Shown: piece by piece, positions 34,304 to 42,285 of the stretch
Numbering within the stretch: position 1 is the stretch's first letter
Layout: every line of letters starts with the position of its first letter
Assembly: GCA_022571515.1 (NCBI GenBank)
Contig: JACZXQ010000019.1
Location: 1 to 64,000 of the forward strand
Length of the DNA: 64,000 nt
Source: Gemmatimonadota bacterium
GTDB taxonomy: Bacteria; Gemmatimonadota; Gemmatimonadetes; Longimicrobiales; Gaopeijiaceae
Direction of reading: 5' to 3'
Position numbers and translations under genes: made by a program
The notes under the pieces: generated by a model
Told to the model about the DNA's origin: nothing
What the model saw: only the letters and a program-made list of their open reading frames with translations
The model's database searches: none

Positions 34304-34676
34304 TGGGGCCTCCGGGCTGCGAGGAGTATGCCCTGAAACTGGGGGCGAGACTGGCTTCGCGCCACCACGGGTAGCTCACCGCCGACAGCGGGCGTCGGTG
34401 CATGGCTCCGCGCTGGTCACCGTGCTCAAAGGCCGCATCCAGTGGGCCGGTAAGTGTGCCCACTGAGCCACACTCACTCGAGACCCACTGATTCTGAATG
34501 GGGTTCAGGGGGTCGCCGGTTCGAGCCGAGGCGCCACAACTGTAACCCGCGATGCGGCCACCGTGGTATTCGCCGAGCCGACCGGAAGCGAGCCGAAGGC
34601 GAGCTGGAGGTCCATCCGGCCGTCCCGATTGGTGTGAGGTTGAGATTCTCAACCGAAACGTAGTAATGACGCGAAA
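34304..34676. other. 373 bases without a gene, left edge of the mobile region
   Basis: No open frame with recognisable content. It contains a word also found at IS5-type ends (GGTGCATGGCTC near 34396-34413), a tRNA T-arm-like word (GGTTCGAGCC near 34523), the 19-base repeat at 34614-34632 and a perfect palindrome (GGTTGAGA-T-TCTCAACC, 34638-34654) just before the integrase. Confidence 0.5.
34614..34632 (+). repeat. Candidate attachment-site repeat, left copy
   Basis: ATCCGGCCGTCCCGATTGG recurs at 50224-50242 with one change (18 of 19). The left copy sits 45 bases before a tyrosine recombinase frame. The right copy lies in a tRNA 3'-end-like sequence. This is the pattern of an integrated element, but the recombinase is of integron type, so cause and effect are uncertain. 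Confidence 0.4.
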
Positions 34677-35396
34677 GTGTCAACTTGGAAGGGCAAAGGG
34701 ATCTGTCAGAAGGGTCCCAAGTACGTCCCCACCGTGCTGTCCCACGCCGAAGCATCCATGATTCTGCGGGAAATGTCTGGACGAAAGCGCTTGGCCTGTA
34801 GGCTTCAGTATGGCACAGGAATGCGTATCGGTGAGGCCGTAGATCTCCGCATCAAGGACATCGATTTCGAGCTCGCCCGAATCGACATCCAGGAGGGCAA
34901 AGGAGGAAAGGGAAGAGTTCTCATGCTCCCCAATGCGCTCCGATCCGACCTTCGCAAGCTCATTGATATCGTGACGCGCCAACACAAGACCGACATGGAA
35001 CGGGAAACCGGCTGGGTGTCTCTACCTGACGCGTTGCACATCAAGAAACTCAGAGCCGGTTACGAACTCGGTTGGCAGTTTCTCTTCAACTCCCGAACCC
35101 TCACCAGAGACCCCGCGACCGAGCGGCGTGGCCGCTTCCATCTGAGTCGATCCGCTTTGCAGAAAGCGTTTCGCATCGCAGTAAAACGCTCCGGCTCACC
35201 CAAGCCGGCAACCTGCCTCACACTCCGGCACTCCTTTGCAACAGAAATACTCAGGGCCGGTTACGACCTGCCAACCCTAAAAGAGTTGCTTGGTCACAAC
35301 GATATCCGGACGACGATGATTTACACTCACGTCGTCGACCAGGTCGGCATGGGAGTCCGAAGTCCGCTAGACAGAGACGATCGCGCCGACCCCTGA
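34677..35396 (+). pseudogene. Integron integrase (IntI-type tyrosine recombinase), N-terminally truncated
   Basis: 239 residues that align with the catalytic part of integron integrases: [20 protein letters not shown] with the first catalytic Arg, [12 protein letters not shown], the IntI-specific insertion ([26 protein letters not shown]), [27 protein letters not shown] with the catalytic Tyr, and the family ending GVRSPLD. IntI proteins are about 320-340 residues; the N-terminal core-binding domain is missing, the frame beginning just before the catalytic domain. The 19-base repeat and a palindrome lie in the 65 bases upstream. It probably cannot recombine attC sites alone. It reads in the same direction as the cassette that follows, the less common integron layout. 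Confidence 0.8.
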
Positions 35397-35578
35397 GCCG
35401 CCCCCCCGTCGTGATTATCAGGAATTCAAGTCCGGCGGGATTCTACCGCCCTGAACATCGCGTAAGCCCGGCACGAATAACGAATCCCCTGGATTGGCGG
35501 GAAACGTGCGTTGGCGTACTTTCCGACGATCGCCGCGTAGCGCTCCTGGTAAAGGAACTGTAGGCGGCAGAATTACAA
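35397..35578. other. Spacer between integrase and first cassette, possible attI region
   Basis: 182 bases without a gene, ending at the cassette boundary G/TTATAC (35579). An attI site would be expected here. A GAATAAC word about 100 bases before the boundary could alternatively make this a degenerate attC. Pairing is weak, so neither is certain. Confidence 0.3.
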
Positions 35579-35659
35579 GTTATACGGCCCCAGCATGTGG
35601 CATCGTTAATCCTGAAAGCTCTGTAGACGATACTATACTAGAAGTGATATATTCCTTGC

Positions 35660-36028
35660 ATGGAGCACAAGAAGGCGAAGCCGGTGCGCTGGGTCGGATC
35701 GTCTCGAACCGACCTTCAGGCCTTCCCGGTGGAGCCACGGACGAACGCGGGGTATGCGATCTGGGTGGCGCAACTTGGTGACAAAGCACCGCAAGCGAAA
35801 CCGCTCAAGGGCATCATCACCGGTGCCGGTGTACTGGAGGTTGTGGAGAGTCACGATGGCAACGCGTACCGGGTGGTCTACACCGTTCGATTCGCCGATG
35901 CAGTCTACGTCCTCCACGCGTTTCAGAAGAAGTCAGTGAAGGGCAAGAGGACGCAGACACACGACGTCACACTAGTTAAGAAACGGTATCAAGCGGCTGA
36001 GGCCGACTACCGTGAGCGTGGAGGCTGA
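35660..36028 (+). CDS. RelE/HigB-type toxin (Gp49-like)
   Basis: A 122-residue protein of the phage-derived Gp49-like/HigB group. Family segments are VRWVGSSRTDLQAFP, GYAIWVAQLGDKAPQAKPL, YRVVYTVRFADAVYVLHAFQKKS and a basic end (VKKRYQAAEADY). It would act as an mRNA interferase at the ribosome. The partner gene starts two bases after its stop. Base composition is lower in GC than the neighbourhood, consistent with a transferred cassette. Confidence 0.85.
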   Translation: MEHKKAKPVRWVGSSRTDLQAFPVEPRTNAGYAIWVAQLGDKAPQAKPLKGIITGAGVLEVVESHDGNAYRVVYTVRFADAVYVLHAFQKKSVKGKRTQTHDVTLVKKRYQAAEADYRERGG

Positions 36029-36030
36029 GA

Positions 36031-36363
36031 ATGGGCAAGAAAGAGAGAATCGAGGAAAGTAGTGGCAATGTCTTCGCTGATGTCGGGCTACCGGACGCCG
36101 ACGATCTGTTGGTAAAGGCTCAGTTGGCCCGCCGCATCGGAGAGATTATCAAGGGTCGGCATCTGACTCAGGCTGAGGCTGGAAAAGTACTGGGTGCGAC
36201 GCAGCCGATCGTCTCCAATCTCCTGAACGGGCAACTACACGGGTTCTCGCTGGAGCGGCTCGTCCGTTTCCTGAACGCTCTTGATCGGGATGTCGAGATT
36301 ATCGTGAAACGGAGATCGCGCAGCCGGGACAAGGCTCGACTGGTTGTTCAAGTCACCGGCTAG
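36031..36363 (+). CDS. XRE/HigA2-type antitoxin
   Basis: A 110-residue antitoxin with a helix-turn-helix (HLTQAEAGKVLGATQPIVSN, then LLNGQ) and the HTH_37-type C-terminus ERLVRFLNALDRDVEIIVK. It should neutralise the preceding toxin and repress the pair. The stop TAG is directly at the start of the attC (36361-36375). Confidence 0.88.
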   Translation: MGKKERIEESSGNVFADVGLPDADDLLVKAQLARRIGEIIKGRHLTQAEAGKVLGATQPIVSNLLNGQLHGFSLERLVRFLNALDRDVEIIVKRRSRSRDKARLVVQVTG

Positions 36364-36368
36364 GGGCC

Positions 36369-36469
36369 GTATAACAAGCGATTGCTACTGTCGCGTTAGA
36401 CTTGGAGGCTCGCGCGCTACGCTCGCGGTCCACATCTTTGCCGCGCAGTAGAATCGCGACACGTTAGGT
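36369..36469 (+). repeat. attC recombination site
   Basis: R'' is GTATAAC (36369-36375) and R' is GTTAGGT (36463-36469). Between them GCGATTGCTACTGTCGCG (36378-36395) pairs with CCGCGCAGTAGAATCGC (36441-36457) except for two unpaired extra bases in the left arm. That is the extrahelical-base pattern used by integrases to choose the folded strand. Length (101 bases) fits the known attC range. Confidence 0.75.
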
Positions 36470-36609
36470 GGCCCTTGGATTGAGCGGTCGCCGGGAGGCG
36501 AAGCCGAACGATGCGAAGAAAATGGGCGGTTCACCGTCCTGGCTGTGAGCCGTTGAGCAAGTCTACCTTGGTGTCGTTCCGTCGACAGTTCATCCGAGGC
36601 AGACCGGTG

Positions 36610-37836
36610 ATGACGAGCTGGCCTAGTGCTCTTCGGGTCCTCGCGGCCCTAGCCCTAGCCGTGGTCCATGGGTGTACCGCGAGCGATGGCGTGGATCAAG
36701 AAGGAGTGGCCAGGACGACTGGACGCTTGGTCATCGTCGGGGGCGGGCTCCAGGCGGACAATTCCGCGGTGTACCAGTCTATTGTCGACGCGCGAGCGGG
36801 GGACGGCCCGCTGTGCGTGCTGCCGACAGCCAGCGCTGACCCCACCGCCTCAATGGAGCGGGCTGTGGAGGTGTTGACTGGCTACGGCGGAGTCGACTCG
36901 GCGAAGGGCATTCTCATTTCGACAGAGGATCCCTCCCAGGCCCAAGAGCCTTCCGTGGTCGCTGAGATGGCGACTTGCTCGGGGTTCTACTTCACCGGTG
37001 GGAGCCAGAGCCGGGTCGTCGATGTGTTCCTCCCAGGCGGTGACACCACGGAGGCCTACCGGGCCCTCTGGCAGCGGTGGCAGGAGGGTGCTGTGGTTTC
37101 GGGTTCGAGTGCTGGGGCGGCCATGATGAGTCGCGTAATGATTGCCGGCGGGAGCTCGGCCGACGCTGTGACCCACGGCGTTGCGGCTGAAGGGGACGGA
37201 GACGGCGTTCATATCCGCGAGGGGATGGGCTTCTTCGAGTTCGGGATGTTGGACCAGCACTTTCTGGCGCGGGGCCGGATCGGGCGGCTCCTAGTGTCCG
37301 TTCTCGGGGAGGACTCACCGCAGATCGGGTTGGGAATCGACGAAAACACGGCCCTTGTCGTAGATGGTGATTCCGCCTGGGTCGTGGGTGCATCCGGCGT
37401 GGTGGTGGTGGACGGTCGATTTGCACAGCGGACAGAACCGCACCGGGGCTCAGGGTTGCGAGTGACCCTAGCCGGGGCCGGGGATCTCATAGATCTGAGG
37501 ACCTTCGCAGTACAGAAAGGGCGGGCCAAGATCCCCGTGCCGGTTACCGAGGCATCCGTTGAGTTGCCCGCGGACCCGTTCGCCCGATGGGCCTTCCTTC
37601 ACCTGATGGTGGACCTGGCTGCCAGTTCAACTCGAGAGGCCACATTCGCCCTATCAGGGGCCACACTACGGGTCGTCGAAGACGAGGGATTCTCCGCGTC
37701 CATGACGGGACCGGCGGGTGGGGTAGAGGGGACTCCGACCGACTTCTCAGCCGGGCCCTTTACGGTGGATTTATTGGAGCCGGGATCCTTGAGAAGACAG
37801 ACCAAAAGACCGGTGAGCGGTAAAGGACCTGGGTAG
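36610..37836 (+). CDS. Cyanophycinase-like (peptidase S51) lipoprotein
   Basis: About 408 residues. A lipoprotein signal (LALAVVHGC, lipobox Cys near residue 23) is followed by an S51 fold. GRLVIVGGG, CVLPTASADP, YFTGGSQSRVVDV, the nucleophile Ser in VSGSSAGAAMMS, and GMGFFEFGMLDQHFLARGR (a downstream His) follow the cyanophycinase pattern. ATG 36610 gives the signal peptide; a longer frame to 36511 does not. The C-terminal 120 residues are extra. It would hydrolyse beta-Asp-Arg or similar peptides outside the membrane. It follows the attC and may have arrived as a cassette, but no closing attC is seen before the IS6 copy at 37836. Confidence 0.8.
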   Translation: MTSWPSALRVLAALALAVVHGCTASDGVDQEGVARTTGRLVIVGGGLQADNSAVYQSIVDARAGDGPLCVLPTASADPTASMERAVEVLTGYGGVDSAKGILISTEDPSQAQEPSVVAEMATCSGFYFTGGSQSRVVDVFLPGGDTTEAYRALWQRWQEGAVVSGSSAGAAMMSRVMIAGGSSADAVTHGVAAEGDGDGVHIREGMGFFEFGMLDQHFLARGRIGRLLVSVLGEDSPQIGLGIDENTALVVDGDSAWVVGASGVVVVDGRFAQRTEPHRGSGLRVTLAGAGDLIDLRTFAVQKGRAKIPVPVTEASVELPADPFARWAFLHLMVDLAASSTREATFALSGATLRVVEDEGFSASMTGPAGGVEGTPTDFSAGPFTVDLLEPGSLRRQTKRPVSGKGPG

Positions 37837-38633
37837 GTACTGTCAACTTATTCAGTGGCAGATATAGCCATAGCTGGAAAGCGACCGGGACGCCTCAGGC
37901 GGCGACGGCCGCACTCCAGTCTTTGAAGGCACGGGCTCGAAGCCATCGATAATTCTCCGAGCGCATCTGGTGACGAGAGAATCTGAAGAAGTTCAGAATG
38001 ACCCCGTGGACCGACAGGAACCGCTGCGCTTGACCCGCAGACTTGAACCGCCGCATCTGACGCTCTCGTTGTCGCGTCGGCTGGTGCGATACCTCGGCTC
38101 GATTGTTCTCGTAGCGGGCCGTGGTGTGATTCACCGAAGGCATCGTGACGCGGTGAGCGGCCCCGTAGCTTCTTAGCTTGTCCGTCAGCAGCTGCCACGG
38201 CGTACTCCCCTGGCCCTTCAGTAGCTTGCGAAAGAACCGTTTCGCCGCGCGGGCGTTGCGATGTCGCTGGACTAAGATGTCGATCACGTCCCCATCCTGA
38301 TCGACGGCCCGCCACAGATAGTGACGCTCACCTCGAATCTTCAGGAAGACCTCGTCGAGGTACCAAATATCGCCGAGCCGTCCCTGGCGACGCTTGAGAT
38401 TCCGCGCGTACTCGGGTCCGAATTTCCGACACCACTGCCTGATCGTCTCGTAGGTGACGAGGATGCCACGCTTCGCGAGCAGTTCCTCGACATCACGGAG
38501 GCTCAAGCAGAATCGATGATACATCCACACGCTGTGGCTGATAATCTCGGGCGGGAACCGGTAGCCGCGGTACCTCGTCGAATGCATTTTCATCCGCAGA
38601 GTCTGGCAAGGTTGTCGTCAACTTGACAATACC
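37836..38633 (-). mobile_element. IS6-family insertion sequence, complete
   Basis: 798 bases. The left end is GGTACTGTCAACTT (37836-37849); the right end, read inwards, is GGTATTGTCAAGTT, matching at 12 of 14. The size and single DDE transposase fit IS6. The 8-base flanks (37828-37835 and 38634-38641) differ, so no target duplication remains, which suggests rearrangement after insertion. Confidence 0.82.
37895..38593 (-). CDS. IS6-family transposase
   Basis: A 232-residue DDE transposase. It has HTH segment ILVTYETIRQWCRKFG, first catalytic Asp in GDIWYLDEVFLKIRG, second Asp in DQDGDVIDILVQ or LLTDKLRSYG, and Glu in YENNRAEVSHQPTRQRERQM. Length and motif spacing are those of an intact IS6/IS240-type enzyme. 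IS6 transposes by cointegrate formation; this copy looks functional. Confidence 0.93.
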   Translation of the reverse strand: MKMHSTRYRGYRFPPEIISHSVWMYHRFCLSLRDVEELLAKRGILVTYETIRQWCRKFGPEYARNLKRRQGRLGDIWYLDEVFLKIRGERHYLWRAVDQDGDVIDILVQRHRNARAAKRFFRKLLKGQGSTPWQLLTDKLRSYGAAHRVTMPSVNHTTARYENNRAEVSHQPTRQRERQMRRFKSAGQAQRFLSVHGVILNFFRFSRHQMRSENYRWLRARAFKDWSAAVAA

Positions 38634-38826
38634 ATCAAGGGGCCAGAAGGCCTGTCCTGCGTGTAGTGTCAACCTAATCGAAGTCCTCGGCGAGACGCCT
38701 GATCTACTTGACGCGGAACGTTATGAGTTCCAACATGGGCGAGCGCTTCGGGAAACCGAATCGTTCGTCCTCCGCTACCCTGCCTGGCGGAGCGTCCTCT
38801 CACGCTACACCACTGGGGGCACAGGC

Positions 38827-40407
38827 GTGCGCAAGCTTCGGATCGGCGTCATCGATCTCGTCACGAGACGACCGACCAAGCGCCTGTACGCTCGGGTGAT
38901 GAATGCCAACCTCGCCAGCATCATGCCGCAGGTCGTCGCGGGATGGTGTGAGGCGGAGGGGCATGACGTCACCTTCGTGTGTTATACCGGCCGCGAAGAC
39001 CTTGCCGAAGAGATCCCGGACAGGTGCGATCTCGTGTTTATCGGGGCCTTCACACAGGCGGCGCAACTCGCCTACTGCTTGAGCGCCCTGTGCCGGTCGC
39101 GTGGCGCGGTAACCGTGCTCGGGGGTCCGCATGCGCGGTGCTATCCGGAGGACGCGCAGAAGTATTTCGACTACGTGCTGGGCTTCACGCACCGGGACAC
39201 CATTCGCGATGTGCTCCAGGACTGTGAGCAGCACCGTCCGACGGGCGTGTGTCTCAACGCTTCCGGCCAACCAAGCCATCTTCCGGGCGTGCGGGAACGC
39301 TGGAAATACATCGAACAGACGCTCGCCAAGGCGCCCACCATCAAGATAGTCCCGATGATGGCGAGCATAGGCTGCCCCTATACCTGCAGCTTCTGCATCG
39401 ACTCCACCGTCCCGTATCAGCCCCTCGACTACGACGTGATGAGGGGCGATCTCCGCTTCCTCCTTACAAAATTCAAACGGCCGATCGTGGGGTGGCACGA
39501 CCCGAACTTCGGCATCCGGTTCGACGAGTGCATGGACGCCATCGAAGACGCCCTTCCCAACGGCGGGATCGACTTCATCGCGGAGAGTAGCCTCTCGCTG
39601 CTCAGCGAACCCCATCTACAACGCCTTCAGCGGAACGGCTTCCGCGGCATTCTCCCCGGGATCGAATCGTGGTTCGACCTCGGGAACAAGTCGAAAACCG
39701 GCAAGAAGAAGGGGGAGGAAAAGGTCAGCCACATCGTCGAGCACATCAACCTCATCAGCGAGTACATCCCGTACGTCCAGACCAACTTCGTGATGGGGCT
39801 CGACTCGGACCATGGGCCGGAGCCTTTCGAGCTGACCAAGAAGTTTCTGGACTTGTCGCCCGTGTCGTTCCCGGCGTTCTCGCTGCTGTCGGCGTTTGGA
39901 CGCGCGGCCCCGTTCAACCTCGAGTACCAGAGGCAGGGGCGGGTGCTCCCGTTCCCATTCCACTTCCTGAACAACAACCACGCGATGAACGTGAAGCCGG
40001 CCAACTACGAGTGGCCGGAGTTCTACGATCGCGTGATCAGTCTGTCGAAACACGCCTTCTCATGGCGGATGATCGGGCGCCGGTTCCTTGCATCGAAGGG
40101 TCAGATCCCCAAGTGGATGAACGTCGTCCGTGCGGTGTCTTCGGAGGGGTTTGGGCGAATCAAATACTACACGAGCTACCGGCAGAGGATGGACACCGAT
40201 CGGGAATTCCGCAGGTATTTGGAGGGAGAGAGCGACGTGTTGCCGGCCTTTTTCCGGGAGAAAGTGGAACACGATCTCGGCTCGCTCCTACCGTGGCTGC
40301 CGAAAGGCGCCCTGGAACACGACCCCAACGCGTATCTGAAAGCGGAGAACGCCAACGGCGGGCTTGTGTCCATTGCCCCGCGGGCTGGCGCAGCTCAGGG
40401 GTCCTGA
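38827..40407 (+). CDS. B12-binding radical SAM protein
   Basis: About 526 residues from GTG 38827. An N-terminal Rossmann/B12-binding-like domain (residues 1-170, FIGAFTQAAQLAY; VTVLGGPHARCYPEDAQ) precedes a radical SAM domain with SIGCPYTCSFCIDSTVPYQ (C-x3-C-x2-C), FIAESSLSLLSEPHLQRL, PGIESWFDLGNKSKTGKK and VQTNFVMGLDSD. The frame is open further upstream into the IS6 end, so the native start may have been displaced. The protein is intact from the B12 fold onward. The substrate is unknown; close relatives are uncharacterised. It stands alone between IS6 and a MITE. Confidence 0.83.
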   Translation: MRKLRIGVIDLVTRRPTKRLYARVMNANLASIMPQVVAGWCEAEGHDVTFVCYTGREDLAEEIPDRCDLVFIGAFTQAAQLAYCLSALCRSRGAVTVLGGPHARCYPEDAQKYFDYVLGFTHRDTIRDVLQDCEQHRPTGVCLNASGQPSHLPGVRERWKYIEQTLAKAPTIKIVPMMASIGCPYTCSFCIDSTVPYQPLDYDVMRGDLRFLLTKFKRPIVGWHDPNFGIRFDECMDAIEDALPNGGIDFIAESSLSLLSEPHLQRLQRNGFRGILPGIESWFDLGNKSKTGKKKGEEKVSHIVEHINLISEYIPYVQTNFVMGLDSDHGPEPFELTKKFLDLSPVSFPAFSLLSAFGRAAPFNLEYQRQGRVLPFPFHFLNNNHAMNVKPANYEWPEFYDRVISLSKHAFSWRMIGRRFLASKGQIPKWMNVVRAVSSEGFGRIKYYTSYRQRMDTDREFRRYLEGESDVLPAFFREKVEHDLGSLLPWLPKGALEHDPNAYLKAENANGGLVSIAPRAGAAQGS

Positions 40408-40500
40408 CGCGTTAGCGTGGACTTTGAGTTGCTTCCTTGCTCGATTGGATGGACTTCACCGGGCGGGTGATTGCCCTGGCGGGCGGCCATGCTCTTCTCG

Positions 40501-40630
40501 GGTATTGTCAACTTGAGCCGATTCTTGCCCGGTTAGACGTCAGGCCGAGAAAGAAAACGCCCGAATACCGCCATTTCCCGTCCTGCGGCTCACGCGGTTT
40601 GCCGCAGATTTCACTCAAGTTGACAATACC
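40501..40630. mobile_element. 130-base MITE, copy A
   Basis: A non-coding element with perfect 17-base terminal inverted repeats (GGTATTGTCAACTTGAG at the left; the same read inwards from the right). The interior is identical to copy B at 45648-45777 except one base (129 of 130). The ends match the IS6 ends nearby, so IS6 transposase may mobilise it. It truncates the M28 peptidase gene on the minus strand. Confidence 0.85.
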
Positions 40631-40841
40631 CCGCAGCTGCATCAAGCCCGTCGCTGGGTGTCCGCCGCCCGAGGAGTGAATCGTGAGAAAGGGCATCGAT
40701 GGTCGACCGGACACGATCGACTGACATTGTGTTCGCGGCGAGACTCCACGACTGAGGCTCGCTCTCCTCAGGAGTAGTGCAGCCGACGCACACGATGCCG
40801 ACGAGAACCAACCAGCGTCGGTCATGTCGGCTTGACGTCAA
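40631..40841 (-). pseudogene. M28-type peptidase lipoprotein, truncated by a MITE
   Basis: A 70-residue start of a secreted lipoprotein: basic tip, VLVGIVCVGC (lipobox Cys), and the pre-domain words STIDALSHDSLLGRRTPSDG followed by LDAAAGY, typical of M28 aminopeptidases before their protease domain. The frame runs into the MITE at 40630, and no M28 continuation appears beyond it. Its TTG start overlaps the propeller gene's stop by four bases, so the two were an operon. Confidence 0.65.
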
Positions 40842-42163
40842 GGTCTAATCAACCGGTACGACACGACGTGTTCGACGTCAAACTGATCGGTCTTGACGCC
40901 GACAACGTGGCCCGACCCGACGGACATCACGGCCAAATCCGCTGGTATCAAGACTGAACCTAGAAGTTGACCGTCGAGATTGAAAACCCGCCATCGGTCT
41001 ACTACATCCCGTGCTCCGCCCTTCCACACCGGGCCGCCGAAGTCGAACAGGTCGGGCCTTCCGGCAACCCATTTGGGATACTCCCGTACCCAGAGGTTGC
41101 CGAGCTCGTCCAGGAGTATGGTACTGAAGTAGGGCTTTGACCGAGGCAGCTCAGGATAATCTTGAATGCGTGGGAGTACGTCCCTGAGTGGCGGTATCTC
41201 AGGGATCCACTGTTCTCGCAGTCTGCCGTACAACGACCGGTCGTCCCTCGAAACAGTTCGAGGCGTCTGATCCCATCGAATGATCTGAACGAGATCGCCA
41301 CTCGGGGAATGGACCCTTATCTCCGGGCGATCAGAAAGGCCGAGGTACATACGATCACCGGATATGACCCAGTGCGCTCTAGCGGCCCAGGGCAGTCTTA
41401 CCGGAACGCCAACGCCCCCCACCACTCGGTGCCAGACCCTGAAGGACGGGAACACAAGCGGGGCACCCCTACCATCTAGGTCAGCGAGATTGATCGTGGT
41501 AAGTGACGACTCAACCGTCCCAACCTCGCCGTAAGTCGGCAATAGGTATGCGCTCGCCTGGACCACGGCCTCCGCACATGTGCTGTAGACGCCCTCTGCC
41601 TGGTAGAGTTCGGCGGAGCGGTTGAGGCGTATGGTGCGAGCGAACCCTCCCTCAGCGTCGAAGAAACTCAGACGAGTGAAGTCATCGACGACGACAGTGT
41701 CGTTCGCACAGTGGTACACGTCCCGAATCCTTGAGAACTCCCCTGGCCCCTCGCCTCGACCGCCGAGTTCAACGATAAGCGCGCCGGTTGAGTCGAACAT
41801 GGTGACCGCATTAAGGCGCCCGCTCGCGACCACCAGATTTCCGTTGCTCAGTACCCTGACTGCTCGCAACCCTAGGAACACCGGCTGGTCATCAGCAGGG
41901 CCTCCTAGATCGACAACAGGCTCGGTATCAAGAACCCATTGCTGCTCGTCAGTCCAGAGAGGAAGTCGACTTTGAACTACCATTACTCCGGCGCTATCCC
42001 GGGTCATGGCGTCAAGACTGACTGGACGTTCTCCTGAACACGCCAGGAAGACGGTGACCGTCGCGACGTGAACGAGAGGATTCCGGAGGACTCGTACCTG
42101 GCTACCATGACTGCGGGCTTTCCGCGCACATGTGTGCTGACATAGTTCATTCCGTTCCGTCAC
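40838..42163 (-). CDS. 6-bladed beta-propeller lipoprotein
   Basis: A 441-residue protein with a lipobox (TVFLACSGE) after an unusually long N-terminus and repeated NHL-like strands: VRVLSNGNLVVASGRLNAVTMFD-type blades, ELGGRGEGPGEFSRI, VVVDDFTRLSFFD, RMYLGLSDRPEIRVH, LLDELGNLWVREYP, WRVFNLDGQLLGSV. Such propeller lipoproteins occur in multiple copies in this type of bacterium and probably bind ligands in the envelope. The GTG start (42163) leaves about 30 residues before the hydrophobic stretch; no better start with an RBS was found. It is coupled to the truncated M28 gene. Confidence 0.75.
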   Translation of the reverse strand: MTERNELCQHTCARKARSHGSQVRVLRNPLVHVATVTVFLACSGERPVSLDAMTRDSAGVMVVQSRLPLWTDEQQWVLDTEPVVDLGGPADDQPVFLGLRAVRVLSNGNLVVASGRLNAVTMFDSTGALIVELGGRGEGPGEFSRIRDVYHCANDTVVVDDFTRLSFFDAEGGFARTIRLNRSAELYQAEGVYSTCAEAVVQASAYLLPTYGEVGTVESSLTTINLADLDGRGAPLVFPSFRVWHRVVGGVGVPVRLPWAARAHWVISGDRMYLGLSDRPEIRVHSPSGDLVQIIRWDQTPRTVSRDDRSLYGRLREQWIPEIPPLRDVLPRIQDYPELPRSKPYFSTILLDELGNLWVREYPKWVAGRPDLFDFGGPVWKGGARDVVDRWRVFNLDGQLLGSVLIPADLAVMSVGSGHVVGVKTDQFDVEHVVSYRLIRP

Positions 42164-42285
42164 TCGATGCTAATCTCCGGTTTAAGGTGCGGGCAGGTGT
42201 TTGGCTCTCCGAGCGGGTTCTTTAGAGACCCACACGGTCCCGGCTCGTCATGGACGCACTCGTGCCTAGGGAGAAACCGGAGGGG

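Larger units (their letters stand above)
35580..36463 (+). mobile_element. Integron gene cassette carrying a toxin-antitoxin pair
   Basis: The cassette begins with GTTATACGGCCCC (35579-35591) and its attC begins with the exact reverse complement GGGGCCGTATAAC (36363-36375). This is the expected relation between a cassette's first bases and the R'' box of its own attC. The recombination point at the right end is G/TTAGGT (36463). It is 884 bases and holds higB- and higA-like genes; such pairs stabilise cassette arrays. Confidence 0.75.

Noticed and set aside
37828-38641. 8-base target duplication around the IS6 copy
   Set aside because: The left flank CCTGGGTA and right flank ATCAAGGG differ, so insertion without later rearrangement cannot be shown.
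38634-38826. Extra N-terminal part of the radical SAM protein
   Set aside because: The frame is open back into the IS6 end but has no in-frame ATG, GTG or TTG with an RBS and no family match; start at 38827 preferred.
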